The translations under genes were made by a program, and so were the position numbers. From positions 434,001 through 498,000 of the forward strand of contig CBDCCX010000006.1 of the NCBI GenBank assembly GCA_965215165.1: DNA of 64,000 bases, in the 5' to 3' direction. Under the pieces are notes generated by a model. The model saw nothing but the letters and a program-made list of their open reading frames with translations. It made no database searches and was not told where the DNA came from. Within the stretch, counting starts at the first letter, position 1. Every line of letters starts with the position of its first letter. Shown here one piece after another: positions 1-15,762 of the stretch. The DNA is from JANQRZ01 sp965215165 (GTDB lineage Bacteria; Bacteroidota; Rhodothermia; Rhodothermales; JANQRZ01).

Positions 1-1
1 C

Positions 2-157
2 ATCGACGCGATGCGAGCCAACCTGGCCCGCGCGCTCGGGGTCGGGACCGGACGGGTCTCGGTGAAGGCGACGACGGGCGAGGCCATCGGCTTCGCAGGG
101 CGCGAGGAGGGGGCCGCCGCCCACGCCGTCTGTCTGCTGGTGGGGTCCGATGGCTGA
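2..157 (+). CDS. ispF: 2-C-methyl-D-erythritol 2,4-cyclodiphosphate synthase, C-terminal end (partial)
   Basis: Only the last 51 residues are in the window. They read IDAMRANLARALG followed by VSVKATTGEAIGF.GREEGAAAHAVCLL, which is the characteristic IspF C-terminus (KATTxExxGFxGRxEGxAAxAVxLL). IspF cyclises CDP-methylerythritol 2-phosphate in the MEP isoprenoid pathway as a cytoplasmic trimer. The TGA stop overlaps the start of the following DedA gene by 8 bases, so the two are probably co-transcribed. The MEP assignment matters because a mevalonate-type HMG-CoA reductase lies near the other end of the window. Confidence 0.85.
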   Translation: MDAMRANLARALGVGTGRVSVKATTGEAIGFAGREEGAAAHAVCLLVGSDG

Positions 158-821
158 GCTGCTCAGCGACCTCGCCGCCTGGATGACCGAACTGCCCCTG
201 GGCTGGGTCTACGCGACCGTATTCGCCATCTCCTACCTCGAAAACGTCGTCCCGCCGATCCCTGGCGACATGGTGGTCGTCTTCGGCGGCACGCTCGTCG
301 GCCTCGGCCGCGTCGAGTTCGTCCCGGTCGTGCTCGTCGCCACCGTCGCCGGCGCGCTCGGGTTCCTGTCGATGTATGCCGTCGGGCGGCGCGTCGGCGA
401 GGCCGTGCTCGACCCGGAGCGGCTGCGCTGGATTCCGAAGGAGGCCGCGCGCAAGGTGGCGGACTGGCTGGAACGCTACGGCCTCGGCGTCGTCGCGGCG
501 AACCGGTTTCTGAGCGGGGCCCGCTCGGTGATTTCGCTGATGGTGGGCGCGGCGCGAATGCCGCTCGGCCCGGTCGCGCTGTGGGCGACGCTCAGCGCAG
601 CGGTCTGGTGCGGGCTGCTCGTCTGGCTCGGGGCCGCCGTCGGCGAGCGGTGGGACGTCATCGGCGTGTGGCTCGCGCGCTATGGGCAGGTCGTCACCGT
701 CGCCCTCGTGATCCTGATAGGCGTGGTTGCTGTGCGACATTGGCGGGGGAGGCGGAGAACGGCCGCTCAAAGAAACGGCGAAGACCCCCGAACGGGCGAG
801 ATCGGCCGCTCCGGGAGTTGA
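150..821 (+). CDS. DedA family membrane protein (VTT/SNARE-associated domain)
   Basis: A 223-residue integral membrane protein. The hallmark DedA acidic/proline motif ENVVPPIPGD is near residues 31-40, and a conserved arginine stretch (NRFLSGARSVISLMVG) lies near residue 115. At least four hydrophobic segments follow, with a basic C-terminal tail (RHWRGRRRTAAQ). DedA/VTT proteins act in lipid (undecaprenyl-phosphate or phospholipid) translocation across the inner membrane and in envelope homeostasis. The start overlaps the ispF stop by 8 bases. The stop codon lies inside the predicted promoter of the downstream tRNA cluster. The exact substrate cannot be inferred. Confidence 0.85.
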   Translation: MAELLSDLAAWMTELPLGWVYATVFAISYLENVVPPIPGDMVVVFGGTLVGLGRVEFVPVVLVATVAGALGFLSMYAVGRRVGEAVLDPERLRWIPKEAARKVADWLERYGLGVVAANRFLSGARSVISLMVGAARMPLGPVALWATLSAAVWCGLLVWLGAAVGERWDVIGVWLARYGQVVTVALVILIGVVAVRHWRGRRRTAAQRNGEDPRTGEIGRSGS

Positions 822-847
822 CACAGGGGCGAGCGACTCGCTACCTT
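818..847 (+). promoter_or_regulatory. Predicted promoter of the tRNA-tuf cluster
   Basis: TTGACA at 818-823 and TACCTT (within TACCTTGCC) at 842-847 are separated by 18 bases, and tRNA-Thr begins 46 bases further on. The -35 box matches the sigma70 consensus perfectly. The downstream box also fits the Bacteroidota-type TAnnTT(T/G) element seen elsewhere in this window. Prediction only. Confidence 0.5.
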
Positions 848-892
848 GCCGGTCTGTCACGTTCTGCCGCGCCCGTGCGCTTCGTTGGATAC

Positions 893-965
893 GCTGGCGT
901 AGCTCAACTGGTAGAGCAGCTGATTTGTAATCAGCAGGTTGGGGGTTCGAGTCCCTTCGCCAGCT
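893..965 (+). tRNA. tRNA-Thr (anticodon TGT)
   Basis: A complete cloverleaf. The acceptor stem GCTGGCG/CGCCAGC pairs over 7 bp, the D-arm contains AGCTCAACTGGTAGAGC, the anticodon loop TTTGTAA sits in a CTGA/TCAG stem, and the T-arm has GGTTCGAGTCC. The anticodon TGT reads ACA. The CCA end is not encoded. It is the first gene of a Thr-Tyr-Gly-Thr-tuf cluster that matches the order known in other bacteria. Confidence 0.93.
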
Positions 966-1028
966 CACGCGGCGGCGCTGACAGGCAACACCGTTGACGC
1001 ACGATGCAGCACCGCTAGATACAGTCCT

Positions 1029-1111
<83 letters not shown>

Positions 1112-1113
1112 CT

Positions 1114-1195
1114 GTCGAGTTTGGATTGGTGATTTTGGATCTGCGACTGGCAGCCTTCGATCCAGAATCCTGACTCTGAAATTCCCAATCGACCT
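1114..1195 (+). repeat. AT-rich imperfect inverted repeat between tRNA genes
   Basis: The spacer between tRNA-Tyr and tRNA-Gly starts with TTGGATTGGTGATTTTGGAT and ends with CCAGAATCC...AAATTCCCAATCGA, so the two halves can fold on each other imperfectly. It belongs to a family of GATTTTGGATT-type hairpins seen in several spacers of this window and is much more AT-rich than the flanking genes. It may act in tRNA transcript processing or be a small mobile repeat. Confidence 0.4.
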
Positions 1196-1268
1196 GCGGG
1201 AGTAGCTCAGTTGGTAGAGCATCAGCCTTCCAAGCTGAGGGTCGCGAGTTCGAATCTCGTCTCCCGCC
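1196..1268 (+). tRNA. tRNA-Gly (anticodon TCC)
   Basis: The acceptor stem GCGGGAG/CTCCCGC pairs perfectly. The D-arm is TAGCTCAGTTGGTAGAGC, the anticodon loop CTTCCAA gives TCC (reads GGA/GGG), and the T-arm has GAGTTCGAATCTC. It is 73 nt long without an encoded CCA. Confidence 0.92.
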
Positions 1269-1270
1269 CT

Positions 1271-1350
1271 TCCGATGTTAGATTTGCGATTGCTCGACTT
1301 TGGATTGTGTGCTAATCCAACACCGTAAATCTAAAACCCGAAATCGAACA
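1271..1350 (+). repeat. AT-rich imperfect inverted repeat between tRNA genes
   Basis: The spacer between tRNA-Gly and tRNA-Thr contains TTAGATTTGCGATT in its first half and CCGTAAATCTAAAACCCGAA in its second half. The TTAGATTT and AAATCTAA arms are complementary. The base composition and word content match the other GATTTTGGATT-family spacers. Confidence 0.4.
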
Positions 1351-1351
1351 C

Positions 1352-1426
<75 letters not shown>

Positions 1427-1519
1427 CGGGCCGCATCGCGGTCTAGCAGACAGCGCGCTCTCCGGGGCGCGTTCTCGTATCTCCGACTCACCCGCAGCCC
1501 AGCCTAGAAAAAACCCGCA

Positions 1520-2707
1520 ATGGCAAAGGAAACGTTTCAGCGCACGAAGCCGCACGTCAACGTCGGCACGATCGGGCACGTCGATCACGGCAAGACCACG
1601 CTCACGGCGGCCATCACCAAGGTGCTCGCCGAGTCGAGCGGCGGCACGGCGATGAGCTTCGACGCCATCGACAACGCGCCTGAGGAGCGCGAGCGCGGCA
1701 TCACGATCGCCACCGCCCACGTCGAGTACGAGACCACGGCGCGCCACTACGCGCACGTCGACTGCCCCGGCCACGCCGACTACGTCAAGAACATGGTCAC
1801 AGGAGCTGCGCAGATGGACGGGGCCATCCTGGTGGTGGCCGCCACCGACGGGCCGATGCCGCAGACGCGCGAGCACATCCTGCTGGCCCGCCAGGTGGGC
1901 GTGCCCTACATCGTGGTGTTCATGAACAAGGTCGACCTCGTCGACGACGAGGAGCTCCTGGAGCTCGTCGAGATGGAGGTGCGCGAGCTGCTCTCGGACT
2001 ACGAGTTCCCCGGCGACGACCTGCCGGTGGTGCAGGGCTCGGCGCTCGGGGCGCTCAACGGCGACGCGGCGGGGGTGGCGTCGGTCGAGGCGCTGATGAA
2101 GGCCGTCGACGACTACATCCCGACGCCGGAGCGCGACGTGGACAAGCCGTTTTTGATGCCGATCGAGGACGTCTTCTCGATCACCGGTCGCGGGACGGTG
2201 GCCACGGGCCGGGTCGAGCGCGGGGTGATCAAGGTCGGCGAGGGGGTGGACATCGTCGGGATGCAGGAGGCGAAGCTGTCGAGCACCGTGACGGGGGTGG
2301 AGATGTTCAGGAAGCTCTTGGACCAGGCGCAGGCCGGCGACAACGCCGGCATCCTGCTGCGCGGCATCGAGAAGGACGCGCTCGAGCGGGGCATGGTGAT
2401 CTCGAAGCCGGGCTCGGTGACGCCGCACGCGGGGTTCGAGTGCGAGGTGTACGTGCTCTCGAAGGAGGAGGGGGGCCGCCACACGCCGTTCTTCAAGGGG
2501 TACCGCCCGCAGTTCTACTTCCGGACGACGGACGTGACGGGGGACATCGAGCTCAACGAGGGGGTGGAGATGGTGATGCCGGGGGACAACACGCAGTTCC
2601 GGGTGCAGCTGATCGTGCCGGTGGCGATGGAGCAGGGGTTGCGGTTTGCGATCCGGGAGGGGGGTCGCACGGTGGGGGCCGGCGTCGTCACCAACATCCT
2701 CGACTAA
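1520..2707 (+). CDS. tuf: Elongation factor Tu
   Basis: A 395-residue translational GTPase that delivers aminoacyl-tRNA to the ribosomal A site. All GTP-binding motifs are present: GHVDHGKTTLT (G1, about residues 19-29), GITIATAHVEYE (G2), DCPGHADYVKNM (G3), NKVDLVDD (G4) and GSALGAL (G5). The domain 2/3 signatures VEMFRKLLDQAQAGDN and GYRPQFYFRTTDVTG follow. The length is normal for the family. It sits between tRNA-Thr(GGT) and tRNA-Trp, in the conserved tRNA-tuf-secE-nusG order. Only one tuf copy is in the window. Confidence 0.98.
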   Translation: MAKETFQRTKPHVNVGTIGHVDHGKTTLTAAITKVLAESSGGTAMSFDAIDNAPEERERGITIATAHVEYETTARHYAHVDCPGHADYVKNMVTGAAQMDGAILVVAATDGPMPQTREHILLARQVGVPYIVVFMNKVDLVDDEELLELVEMEVRELLSDYEFPGDDLPVVQGSALGALNGDAAGVASVEALMKAVDDYIPTPERDVDKPFLMPIEDVFSITGRGTVATGRVERGVIKVGEGVDIVGMQEAKLSSTVTGVEMFRKLLDQAQAGDNAGILLRGIEKDALERGMVISKPGSVTPHAGFECEVYVLSKEEGGRHTPFFKGYRPQFYFRTTDVTGDIELNEGVEMVMPGDNTQFRVQLIVPVAMEQGLRFAIREGGRTVGAGVVTNILD

Positions 2708-2726
2708 CACATCCTCGACTGACCCG

Positions 2727-2798
2727 ATTGGGGATTTTAGAGTGCGGATTTTGGATTTGCCCCAAACAATCCGAAGTCTGAAATCTAAAATCCCCAAT
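2727..2798 (+). repeat. AT-rich hairpin with perfect 15-bp arms downstream of tuf
   Basis: ATTGGGGATTTTAGA at 2727-2741 is exactly complementary to TCTAAAATCCCCAAT at 2784-2798, and the inner CGGATT/AATCCG arms extend the stem. This is the cleanest member of the AT-rich spacer-hairpin family. Its position between tuf and tRNA-Trp suggests a role as terminator, processing site or transcript-stabilising structure. No U-tract follows, so intrinsic termination is not certain. Confidence 0.7.
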
Positions 2799-2804
2799 TG
2801 CTAC

Positions 2805-2880
2805 ACGGGCGTAGCTCAATTGGCAGAGCACTGGTCTCCAAAACCAGCGGTTGTAGGTTCGAGTCCTACCGCCCGTGCCA
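2805..2880 (+). tRNA. tRNA-Trp (anticodon CCA)
   Basis: The acceptor stem ACGGGCG/CGCCCGT is followed by discriminator G and an encoded CCA (2878-2880). The anticodon stem-loop CTGGTCTCCAAAACCAG gives CCA, and the T-arm is TAGGTTCGAGTCCTA. It lies between tuf and secE, a location shared by many bacteria. Confidence 0.94.
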
Positions 2881-2922
2881 GTGCATAAGGCGAGCATCAC
2901 GTATCGTATTCAAGAGGCACGC

Positions 2923-3111
2923 ATGGCAGACAACAAGACAGGCAATTATCTCCAGGAGGTCACCAAGGAGATGAGCAAGGTTCACTGGCCCAAGCAGAAA
3001 GAGCTGGTCAGCAACACGAGCCTCACGCTCATCGCCTCGTTCATCTTGGCGCTCTTCATCTTCGTCGCGGATAAAGGGATCAGCCAAATCCTTCAGCTCC
3101 TCTACGGTTAG
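2923..3111 (+). CDS. secE: Preprotein translocase subunit SecE
   Basis: A 62-residue protein with a short amphipathic N-terminal part containing the SecE signature (EVTKEMSKVHWPKQKELVSNT), then a single transmembrane helix (LTLIASFILALFIFVADK). It is the small essential subunit of the SecYEG channel. The ATG at 2923 is chosen because an upstream in-frame start would lie inside tRNA-Trp. nusG follows directly, the universal bacterial order. Confidence 0.93.
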   Translation: MADNKTGNYLQEVTKEMSKVHWPKQKELVSNTSLTLIASFILALFIFVADKGISQILQLLYG

Positions 3112-3159
3112 GCAACACGGTTGAGCGACGCGCTCTCCATCACCGGCGACCCCGCAGCT

Positions 3160-3717
3160 ATGACGAAAAAGATGAAGCCTGGCATCCGCAAGTGGTACGT
3201 ACTGCGGACGTTCTCCGGCCATGAGAACAAGGTCAAGGAAGCGATCAATAATGAGTTGGAGCTGAAGAACCTCCAGGAGCACGTCAACGAGGTGCTGATT
3301 CCGACGGAGACCGTGTTCGAAATGCGGGGTGGCAAGAAGCGGACGCGTGAGAAAACGTTTTTCCCTGGCTATCTCTTGGTCGAAGCACACCTCACGCCGT
3401 ACCTCGGCGACGTCCTGTCGGCGCTCCCCTCCGTGATCGGCTTTCTCTCGACCGGCGACGAGCCGACGCCTCTCCGGCCCGACGAGGTCAACCGCATTCT
3501 GGGCCGCGTTGAGGACGCAGCCGAAGCGGGCGAGGTGCCCGAGATGCCGTTCAAGGAGAACGACGCGGTCAAGGTCGTCGACGGGCCGTTCAACAACTTC
3601 TCGGGCTTCGTTGAGGAGGTCTACCCGGACAAGATGAAGGTCCGCGTGATGGTCTCGATCTTCGGTCGCAAGACGCCGCTCGAGCTCGACTACTTGCAGG
3701 TCGAGCACGAGGCCTAG
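3160..3717 (+). CDS. nusG: Transcription termination/antitermination factor NusG
   Basis: 185 residues from the ATG at 3160. The NGN domain starts with RKWYVLRTFSGHENKVKEAI and contains the FPGYLLVEAHL signature. The C-terminal KOW domain is NDAVKVVDGPFNNFSGFVEEVY. NusG binds RNA polymerase and couples it to Rho or the ribosome. A TTG at 3121 would add 13 residues with no family counterpart, so 3160 is preferred. It lies between secE and rplK. Confidence 0.95.
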   Translation: MTKKMKPGIRKWYVLRTFSGHENKVKEAINNELELKNLQEHVNEVLIPTETVFEMRGGKKRTREKTFFPGYLLVEAHLTPYLGDVLSALPSVIGFLSTGDEPTPLRPDEVNRILGRVEDAAEAGEVPEMPFKENDAVKVVDGPFNNFSGFVEEVYPDKMKVRVMVSIFGRKTPLELDYLQVEHEA

Positions 3718-3860
3718 CTCGCACTGCACCCAGCCGTGAAGCCTCGGCGAAGCGGAAACTGCCCGGCCGTTCAGCCTTAGTATTCGGCTCGCTCGCGCTC
3801 CACCACTAGATTTCAAAAGCGGGAGTCCCACCCCGGACGCTTGCACCGCACTTCCAGACT

Positions 3861-4298
3861 ATGGCGAAGAAAGTAGACGGCTTCATCAAGCTCCAGATCA
3901 AGGCCGGTCAGGCCAGCCCCGCTCCCCCAATCGGCCCAGCGCTTGGTCAGCACGGCGTCAACATCATGGAGTTCTGCAAGGCGTTCAACGCCAAGACGCA
4001 GGAGAAAATGGGCTTGGTGATCCCCGTGGTCATCACTGTGTTCGCCGACAAGAGCTTCTCGTTCATCACGAAGAGCCCCCCGGCCGCCGTGCTTATCAAG
4101 AAGGCCGCCAACCTCCAAAAGGGAGCCGGCGACCCGCTGCGCGACAAGGTCGGCAAGGTGACCTGGGACCAGTGCAAGGAGATCGCCGAGCAGAAGATGG
4201 AAGACCTCAACGCCCACACCGTCGAGCAGGCTGCCCGGATGATCGCGGGCACGGCGCGCTCGATGGGCGTCACCGTCTCCGGCGCGCCTATCGTTTGA
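3861..4298 (+). CDS. rplK: 50S ribosomal protein L11
   Basis: 145 residues. The N-terminal domain IKLQIKAGQASPAPPIGPALGQHGVN and the C-terminal RNA-binding domain ending in GTARSMGVTV are both intact. L11 forms the GTPase-associated centre with 23S rRNA and the L7/L12 stalk. It is the first gene of the L11-L1-L10-L12-RNA polymerase string. The ~140-base spacer before rplA is unusually long for this gene pair. Confidence 0.97.
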   Translation: MAKKVDGFIKLQIKAGQASPAPPIGPALGQHGVNIMEFCKAFNAKTQEKMGLVIPVVITVFADKSFSFITKSPPAAVLIKKAANLQKGAGDPLRDKVGKVTWDQCKEIAEQKMEDLNAHTVEQAARMIAGTARSMGVTVSGAPIV

Positions 4299-4439
4299 CC
4301 GGTTCCAATCTCTAGCTAGTTCCTAGCTTGTGGCCCCTGCCGCTTATGGAACAGTCAGAGACCAGGGACAGAGAAACTCATCACACACAGCGGGAGCCCA
4401 TCGTCTGATCGGCGCTTGCACCGCACAGCACGATATCGC

Positions 4440-5162
4440 ATGGCAAAGAAAGGAAAGCGCTACCGCGAGGCCCAAGAGGCCATCCAGGCGGCAGGCGCAG
4501 AAACGGACGGCACGTTCTCGGTGGACCAAGCCGCCGACCTCATCAAGAGGACGGCGAAAGCGAAGTTCGACGAGGCCGTCGACATGGACCTCCGGCTCGG
4601 AGTCGACCCCCGGCACGCCGACCAGATGGTGCGCGGCTCGGTCGCGCTCCCGCACGGGACCGGCAAGAGCGTTCGCGTGCTCGTCCTCGCCGAGGAGGGC
4701 CGCCAGCAGGAGGCCACCGACGCCGGGGCCGACCTCGTCGGTCTCGACGACTACGTCGACAAGATCCAGAACGAGGGCTTCACCGACTTCGACGTGATGA
4801 TCGCCACGCCGAGCGTGATGCCGAAGATCGGCCGGCTCGGCCGGGTGCTCGGCCCGCGCGGGCTGATGCCGAACCCGAAGAGCGGCACCGTCACCAACGA
4901 CGTCGCCGAGGCAGTGCAGGCCGTCAAGGCGGGGCGGATGGAGTTCCGGGTCGACAAGTTCGGCAACATCCACACCTCCATCGGCAAGTCCTCCTTCTCG
5001 ACCGAGCAGATCAGCGAAAACGCCTCGGCATTTATTAAGGAGATTCTCCGGCTGCGCCCCGCCTCCGCGAAAGGTGTCTACGTCCGCTCGATCACGCTCT
5101 CGACCACGATGGGGCCGCCCGTCCCGATCGACCGCAGCATCGCTGTCGGCGCATCACGATAG
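4440..5162 (+). CDS. rplA: 50S ribosomal protein L1
   Basis: 240 residues from the ATG at 4440 (MAKKGKRYREAQEA). The conserved segments KFDEAVDMDLRLGVDPRHADQ, the L1 signature around LGPRGLMPNPKSGTVT, and the C-terminal GKSSFSTEQISENA are all present. L1 forms the mobile L1 stalk and in many bacteria autoregulates the L11-L1 mRNA. An in-frame ATG at 4416 adds eight atypical residues and was not chosen. Confidence 0.96.
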   Translation: MAKKGKRYREAQEAIQAAGAETDGTFSVDQAADLIKRTAKAKFDEAVDMDLRLGVDPRHADQMVRGSVALPHGTGKSVRVLVLAEEGRQQEATDAGADLVGLDDYVDKIQNEGFTDFDVMIATPSVMPKIGRLGRVLGPRGLMPNPKSGTVTNDVAEAVQAVKAGRMEFRVDKFGNIHTSIGKSSFSTEQISENASAFIKEILRLRPASAKGVYVRSITLSTTMGPPVPIDRSIAVGASR

Positions 5163-5251
5163 GTTTTAGAGTTTGGATTCTAGATTTCGGATCGGGCCTT
5201 CCCCCGACCGTTCTCTCAGACCCAAAATCAAAAATCAAAAATCCCCAATCG
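5163..5251 (+). repeat. AT-rich GATTTTGGATT-family spacer between rplA and rplJ
   Basis: The spacer begins TTTTAGAGTTTGGATTCTAGAT and ends with CAAAATCAAAAATCAAAAAT followed by CCCCAATCGAC. The halves are partly complementary, and the 3' half is built of repeated AAAATC units. The L10 leader, where L10 autoregulation would act, is also expected here, so regulatory and repeat functions may overlap. Confidence 0.4.
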
Positions 5252-5255
5252 ACCT

Positions 5256-5786
5256 ATGCCTCTTACCCGACAGCAGAAGCGCGACGCCGTTGCGGCCATC
5301 GCCGAAGACCTCCAGAGTGCCAACACCGTATACCTGACCGACTTCGTCGGCCTCACCGTGGACCAGGCCAACACGCTGCGCGGCGAGTTCTTCAAAGCCG
5401 ACGTACGCTACAAGGTGCTCAAGAACACTCTCCTCCGGCGCGCGATGGAGGACGCCGAGATCGATTACTCCGGCCTATTCGAGCACCTCAGCGGACCGAC
5501 CGCCGTCGCCTTCACGAACGACCCGGCGACGCCCGCAAAGGTCATCAAGAAGTTCCTCGGTGACGACAAGAAGCTGCCCCGCCTCAAAGGGGCCTACGTC
5601 GACGGAGCCTTCTTCGGCCCGGACGCCCTCGACGCTCTCGCGGCGCTCAAGAGCAAGGACGAACTGATCGGCGACATCATTGGCCTCTTGATGGCTCCGG
5701 TGACGAACGTGGTCGGCGGCCTTCAGGCACAAGGCTCGACCCTCGTCGGCGCAATCAAGACCATCGCCGAGCGCGAAGAGGGCTAG
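5256..5786 (+). CDS. rplJ: 50S ribosomal protein L10
   Basis: 176 residues. It opens with MPLTRQQKRDAVAAIAEDL and contains the RNA-binding/core motif VRYKVLKNTLLRRAMED and a C-terminal helix that anchors L7/L12 dimers. L10 is the base of the ribosomal stalk. It precedes rplL, with an AT-rich spacer between them. Confidence 0.95.
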   Translation: MPLTRQQKRDAVAAIAEDLQSANTVYLTDFVGLTVDQANTLRGEFFKADVRYKVLKNTLLRRAMEDAEIDYSGLFEHLSGPTAVAFTNDPATPAKVIKKFLGDDKKLPRLKGAYVDGAFFGPDALDALAALKSKDELIGDIIGLLMAPVTNVVGGLQAQGSTLVGAIKTIAEREEG

Positions 5787-5799
5787 CCCCCTCGGCCGT

Positions 5800-5884
5800 T
5801 TCTGGTTTAGAGTTTCTGGTTCCTAACTGAGCAAGAGCGACCGGGAGCGCAAGCTAGAAACCAGAAAAGAAAAACTAGAACCAC
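5800..5884 (+). repeat. AT-rich imperfect hairpin between rplJ and rplL
   Basis: The 5' arm includes CTGGTTCCTAACT and the 3' arm AGCTAGAAACCAG, which are complementary with two mismatches. The outer TTTCTGGTTTAGAG and AGAAAAACTAGAACCA words can pair partially. The word content (TTTCTGG/CCAGAAA) differs slightly from the GATTTTGG group but matches the spacer at 26628-26699. Confidence 0.45.
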
Positions 5885-5954
5885 CCTCACCATCCCTTAA
5901 TCAGCGGCGTAGTGGTTCCCCCACGTAGACCGCCGCAGGACTCCCAACCCCATC

Positions 5955-6332
5955 ATGGCAGACATCAAGGAAATCGCAGAGCAGCTCGTCAACCTCACCA
6001 TCAAGGAGGCCAGCGAGCTCGCCAACATGCTCGAAGAGGAGTACGGCATCAAGCCCGCCGCCGCCGCCGTCGCAATGGCCGGCCCGGCTGGTGGCGACGG
6101 TGCCGCCGCCGCCGAGGAGCAGACCGAGTTCGACGTGATCCTCAAGGGCATCGGCGGCAACAAGATCGCCGTCATCAAGGAGGTCCGCGGCATCACGGGC
6201 CTCGGCCTCAAGGAGGCCAAGGAGCTCGTCGACGGTGCCCCCAGCCCGATCAAGGAGGGCGCGTCGAAGGACGAGGCGGAAGACATCAAGGGCAAGCTCG
6301 AAGGGGCTGGCGCGGAAGTCGAGTTGAAGTAG
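5955..6332 (+). CDS. rplL: 50S ribosomal protein L7/L12
   Basis: 125 residues. An N-terminal dimerisation domain (KEIAEQLVNLTIKEASELAN) is followed by an Ala/Gly-rich hinge (AAAAVAMAGPAGGDGAAAAEE) and the factor-binding C-terminal domain (KIAVIKEVRGITGLGLKEAK). L7/L12 recruits translation GTPases. Length and domain order are normal. Confidence 0.97.
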   Translation: MADIKEIAEQLVNLTIKEASELANMLEEEYGIKPAAAAVAMAGPAGGDGAAAAEEQTEFDVILKGIGGNKIAVIKEVRGITGLGLKEAKELVDGAPSPIKEGASKDEAEDIKGKLEGAGAEVELK

Positions 6333-6358
6333 CCCGGTCCGCGCTACACCGTTTCACC

Positions 6359-6398
6359 CGCCGCCCGGCCCAGGACACATCCACAGGGTCGGGCGGCG
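6359..6398 (+). terminator. Hairpin in the rplL-rpoB spacer (attenuator or processing site)
   Basis: The arms CGCCGCCCGGCCC (6359-6371) and GGGTCGGGCGGCG (6386-6398) pair with a single G-T mismatch around a 14-nt loop. There is no U-tract. In E. coli the same spacer holds an attenuator and an RNase III site that adjust the ratio of ribosomal protein to RNA polymerase mRNA. A similar role is inferred from position only. Confidence 0.5.
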
Positions 6399-6593
6399 AG
6401 GTGGAGCCGGCTCTCCCGACCCTGCACCCGCAGTGGTCAGGGGCCGGCTTTCGCCGCTTAGTCAACCGCAGCAGCGAACGCTACAACCGCCGGCTCGCGC
6501 CGGCAGGGTCGGAACCCAGGGCGGGGCCTCGCGTTGCCCGCCCGGTCGTTTGGCCCAATTTTTTCGGCCGCCATCAACCTATCGGGGCATACG

Positions 6594-10496
<3,903 letters not shown>

Positions 10497-10512
10497 TCGT
10501 CCATGCCAACCC

Positions 10513-10540
10513 GTAGGGGCGACCGGCCGGTCGCCCCTAC
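10513..10540 (+). repeat. Perfect 28-bp palindrome between rpoB and rpoC
   Basis: GTAGGGGCGACCGG is followed immediately by its exact reverse complement CCGGTCGCCCCTAC. A truncated copy of the same palindrome (24 of 28 bases) recurs at 41279-41302 near yidD, so it is a dispersed intergenic element and not a site specific to the rpo operon. It could form a strong cruciform or RNA hairpin. Confidence 0.8.
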
Positions 10541-10574
10541 TCCCGGTATCACTTTCTAGCTTTCGATACGCATT

Positions 10575-14876
<4,302 letters not shown>

Positions 14877-14901
14877 GCTCGCGCGGTGGCTCAGAACACG
14901 A

Positions 14902-14938
14902 CGAAGCCCCGGCCGTCCACGCGACGGTCGGGGCTTCG
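14902..14938 (+). terminator. Terminator hairpin after rpoC
   Basis: CGAAGCCCCGGCCGT and ACGGTCGGGGCTTCG form a 15-bp stem with one G-T pair and a 7-nt loop, 25 bases after the rpoC stop. There is no strong T-run. Equivalent hairpins are carried in both downstream rpoC-tail copies (15911-15943 and around 21434-21469). Confidence 0.7.
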
Positions 14939-14945
14939 TGGTTAC

Positions 14946-15482
14946 CTACCGCGGCCGCTGTGAAGCCTCTCGGTGCAGCACGCTGACTAGGTGCGAGCGC
15001 AACCGCTCGCCGATCCGGTGCTGTGCGACCATCTCGGCCAGCATCGCCTCTGCACCCTCCACCTGGAGCAGACCCCGGCGATGTGCCAGGAGAATCTGAC
15101 CGGCGATGCCGGAGATGGCGACGCCGGCCGCCAGCGCGGACTTCCGACCAGCCGCCTCCTCGATCAGAAGAGGAAAACCCAGCGATAGAGCCAGGCGGAT
15201 CGCCTGGGTCTCTCCTTCGTGTAAGCGCTCGATCTCCGGCAAGGTCGCCTGCGAGGCCGTACGGTGCACCTCAATCAAGTCGTGGATCCCGTGTTGCTCC
15301 ACGTAGTCGCCCACACGGTCGTAACCGAAGGCAGCCTCTTCGAGCACGGCGGGGGGCACGATGAGTCGGTCGTAGAGCTGCCGGATGAACGGAAAGCCAT
15401 TGGTCAGCCGCTCCAACGAGATGAGCGGCCCGGTGTCCGTCACGACGCTGCGCGTGAACACAGGGTCCGGTGAGGCGCTCAC
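14946..15482 (-). CDS. DUF3368/PIN-like nuclease, probable toxin
   Basis: 178 residues. It opens with VVTDTGPLISLERL and contains IVPPAVLEEA, HEGETQAIRLALSLGFPLLIEEAAGRKSA and GIAGQILLAHRRGLL, the pattern of DUF3368 PIN-domain proteins, with acidic residues at the D-T-G, E and D/E positions expected to bind metal. These proteins are RNase toxins paired with UPF0175 antitoxins, and exactly such a gene lies upstream with a 4-base ATGA overlap. It sits between two copies of the rpoC 3' end, transcribed towards rpoC. Confidence 0.8.
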   Translation of the reverse strand: MSASPDPVFTRSVVTDTGPLISLERLTNGFPFIRQLYDRLIVPPAVLEEAAFGYDRVGDYVEQHGIHDLIEVHRTASQATLPEIERLHEGETQAIRLALSLGFPLLIEEAAGRKSALAAGVAISGIAGQILLAHRRGLLQVEGAEAMLAEMVAQHRIGERLRSHLVSVLHREASQRPR

Positions 15483-15709
15483 GCGCTCGCCTCGGTGGCT
15501 ATTGTGCTGTCGTCGTCAGGGAGAATAGGTACGCGAAATCGGGGAAGCAGCTCCTCGAACTCACGGCGCGAGATGCTGAGCGCCTCGCAGGCTTCCCTAC
15601 TGGAAAGATCTCCGGCTTGGTAGAGCATGGCGACGAGCGCTTCCCGGTAGTAGCGGTCTGCACGGTGCTTCGAGCGGGCGGAGTCTGGAATGTCGAGCGT
15701 GATTTCCAT
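15479..15709 (-). CDS. UPF0175 family antitoxin
   Basis: 76 residues: MEITLDIPDSA, then YYREALVAMLYQAGDLSSREACEALSISRREFEELLPRF, the UPF0175 helix-turn-helix-like core. It precedes the DUF3368 gene and overlaps it by 4 bases, which is the standard antitoxin-toxin order. It likely neutralises the toxin and represses its own promoter. The promoter region (15710-15762) abuts the second rpoC-tail copy. Confidence 0.8.
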   Translation of the reverse strand: MEITLDIPDSARSKHRADRYYREALVAMLYQAGDLSSREACEALSISRREFEELLPRFRVPILPDDDSTIATEASA

Positions 15710-15762
15710 AGCTAGAGGCGGAAAGGAGGACGGCAGAAGATAGGGACACAGGGCGCTCGAGC

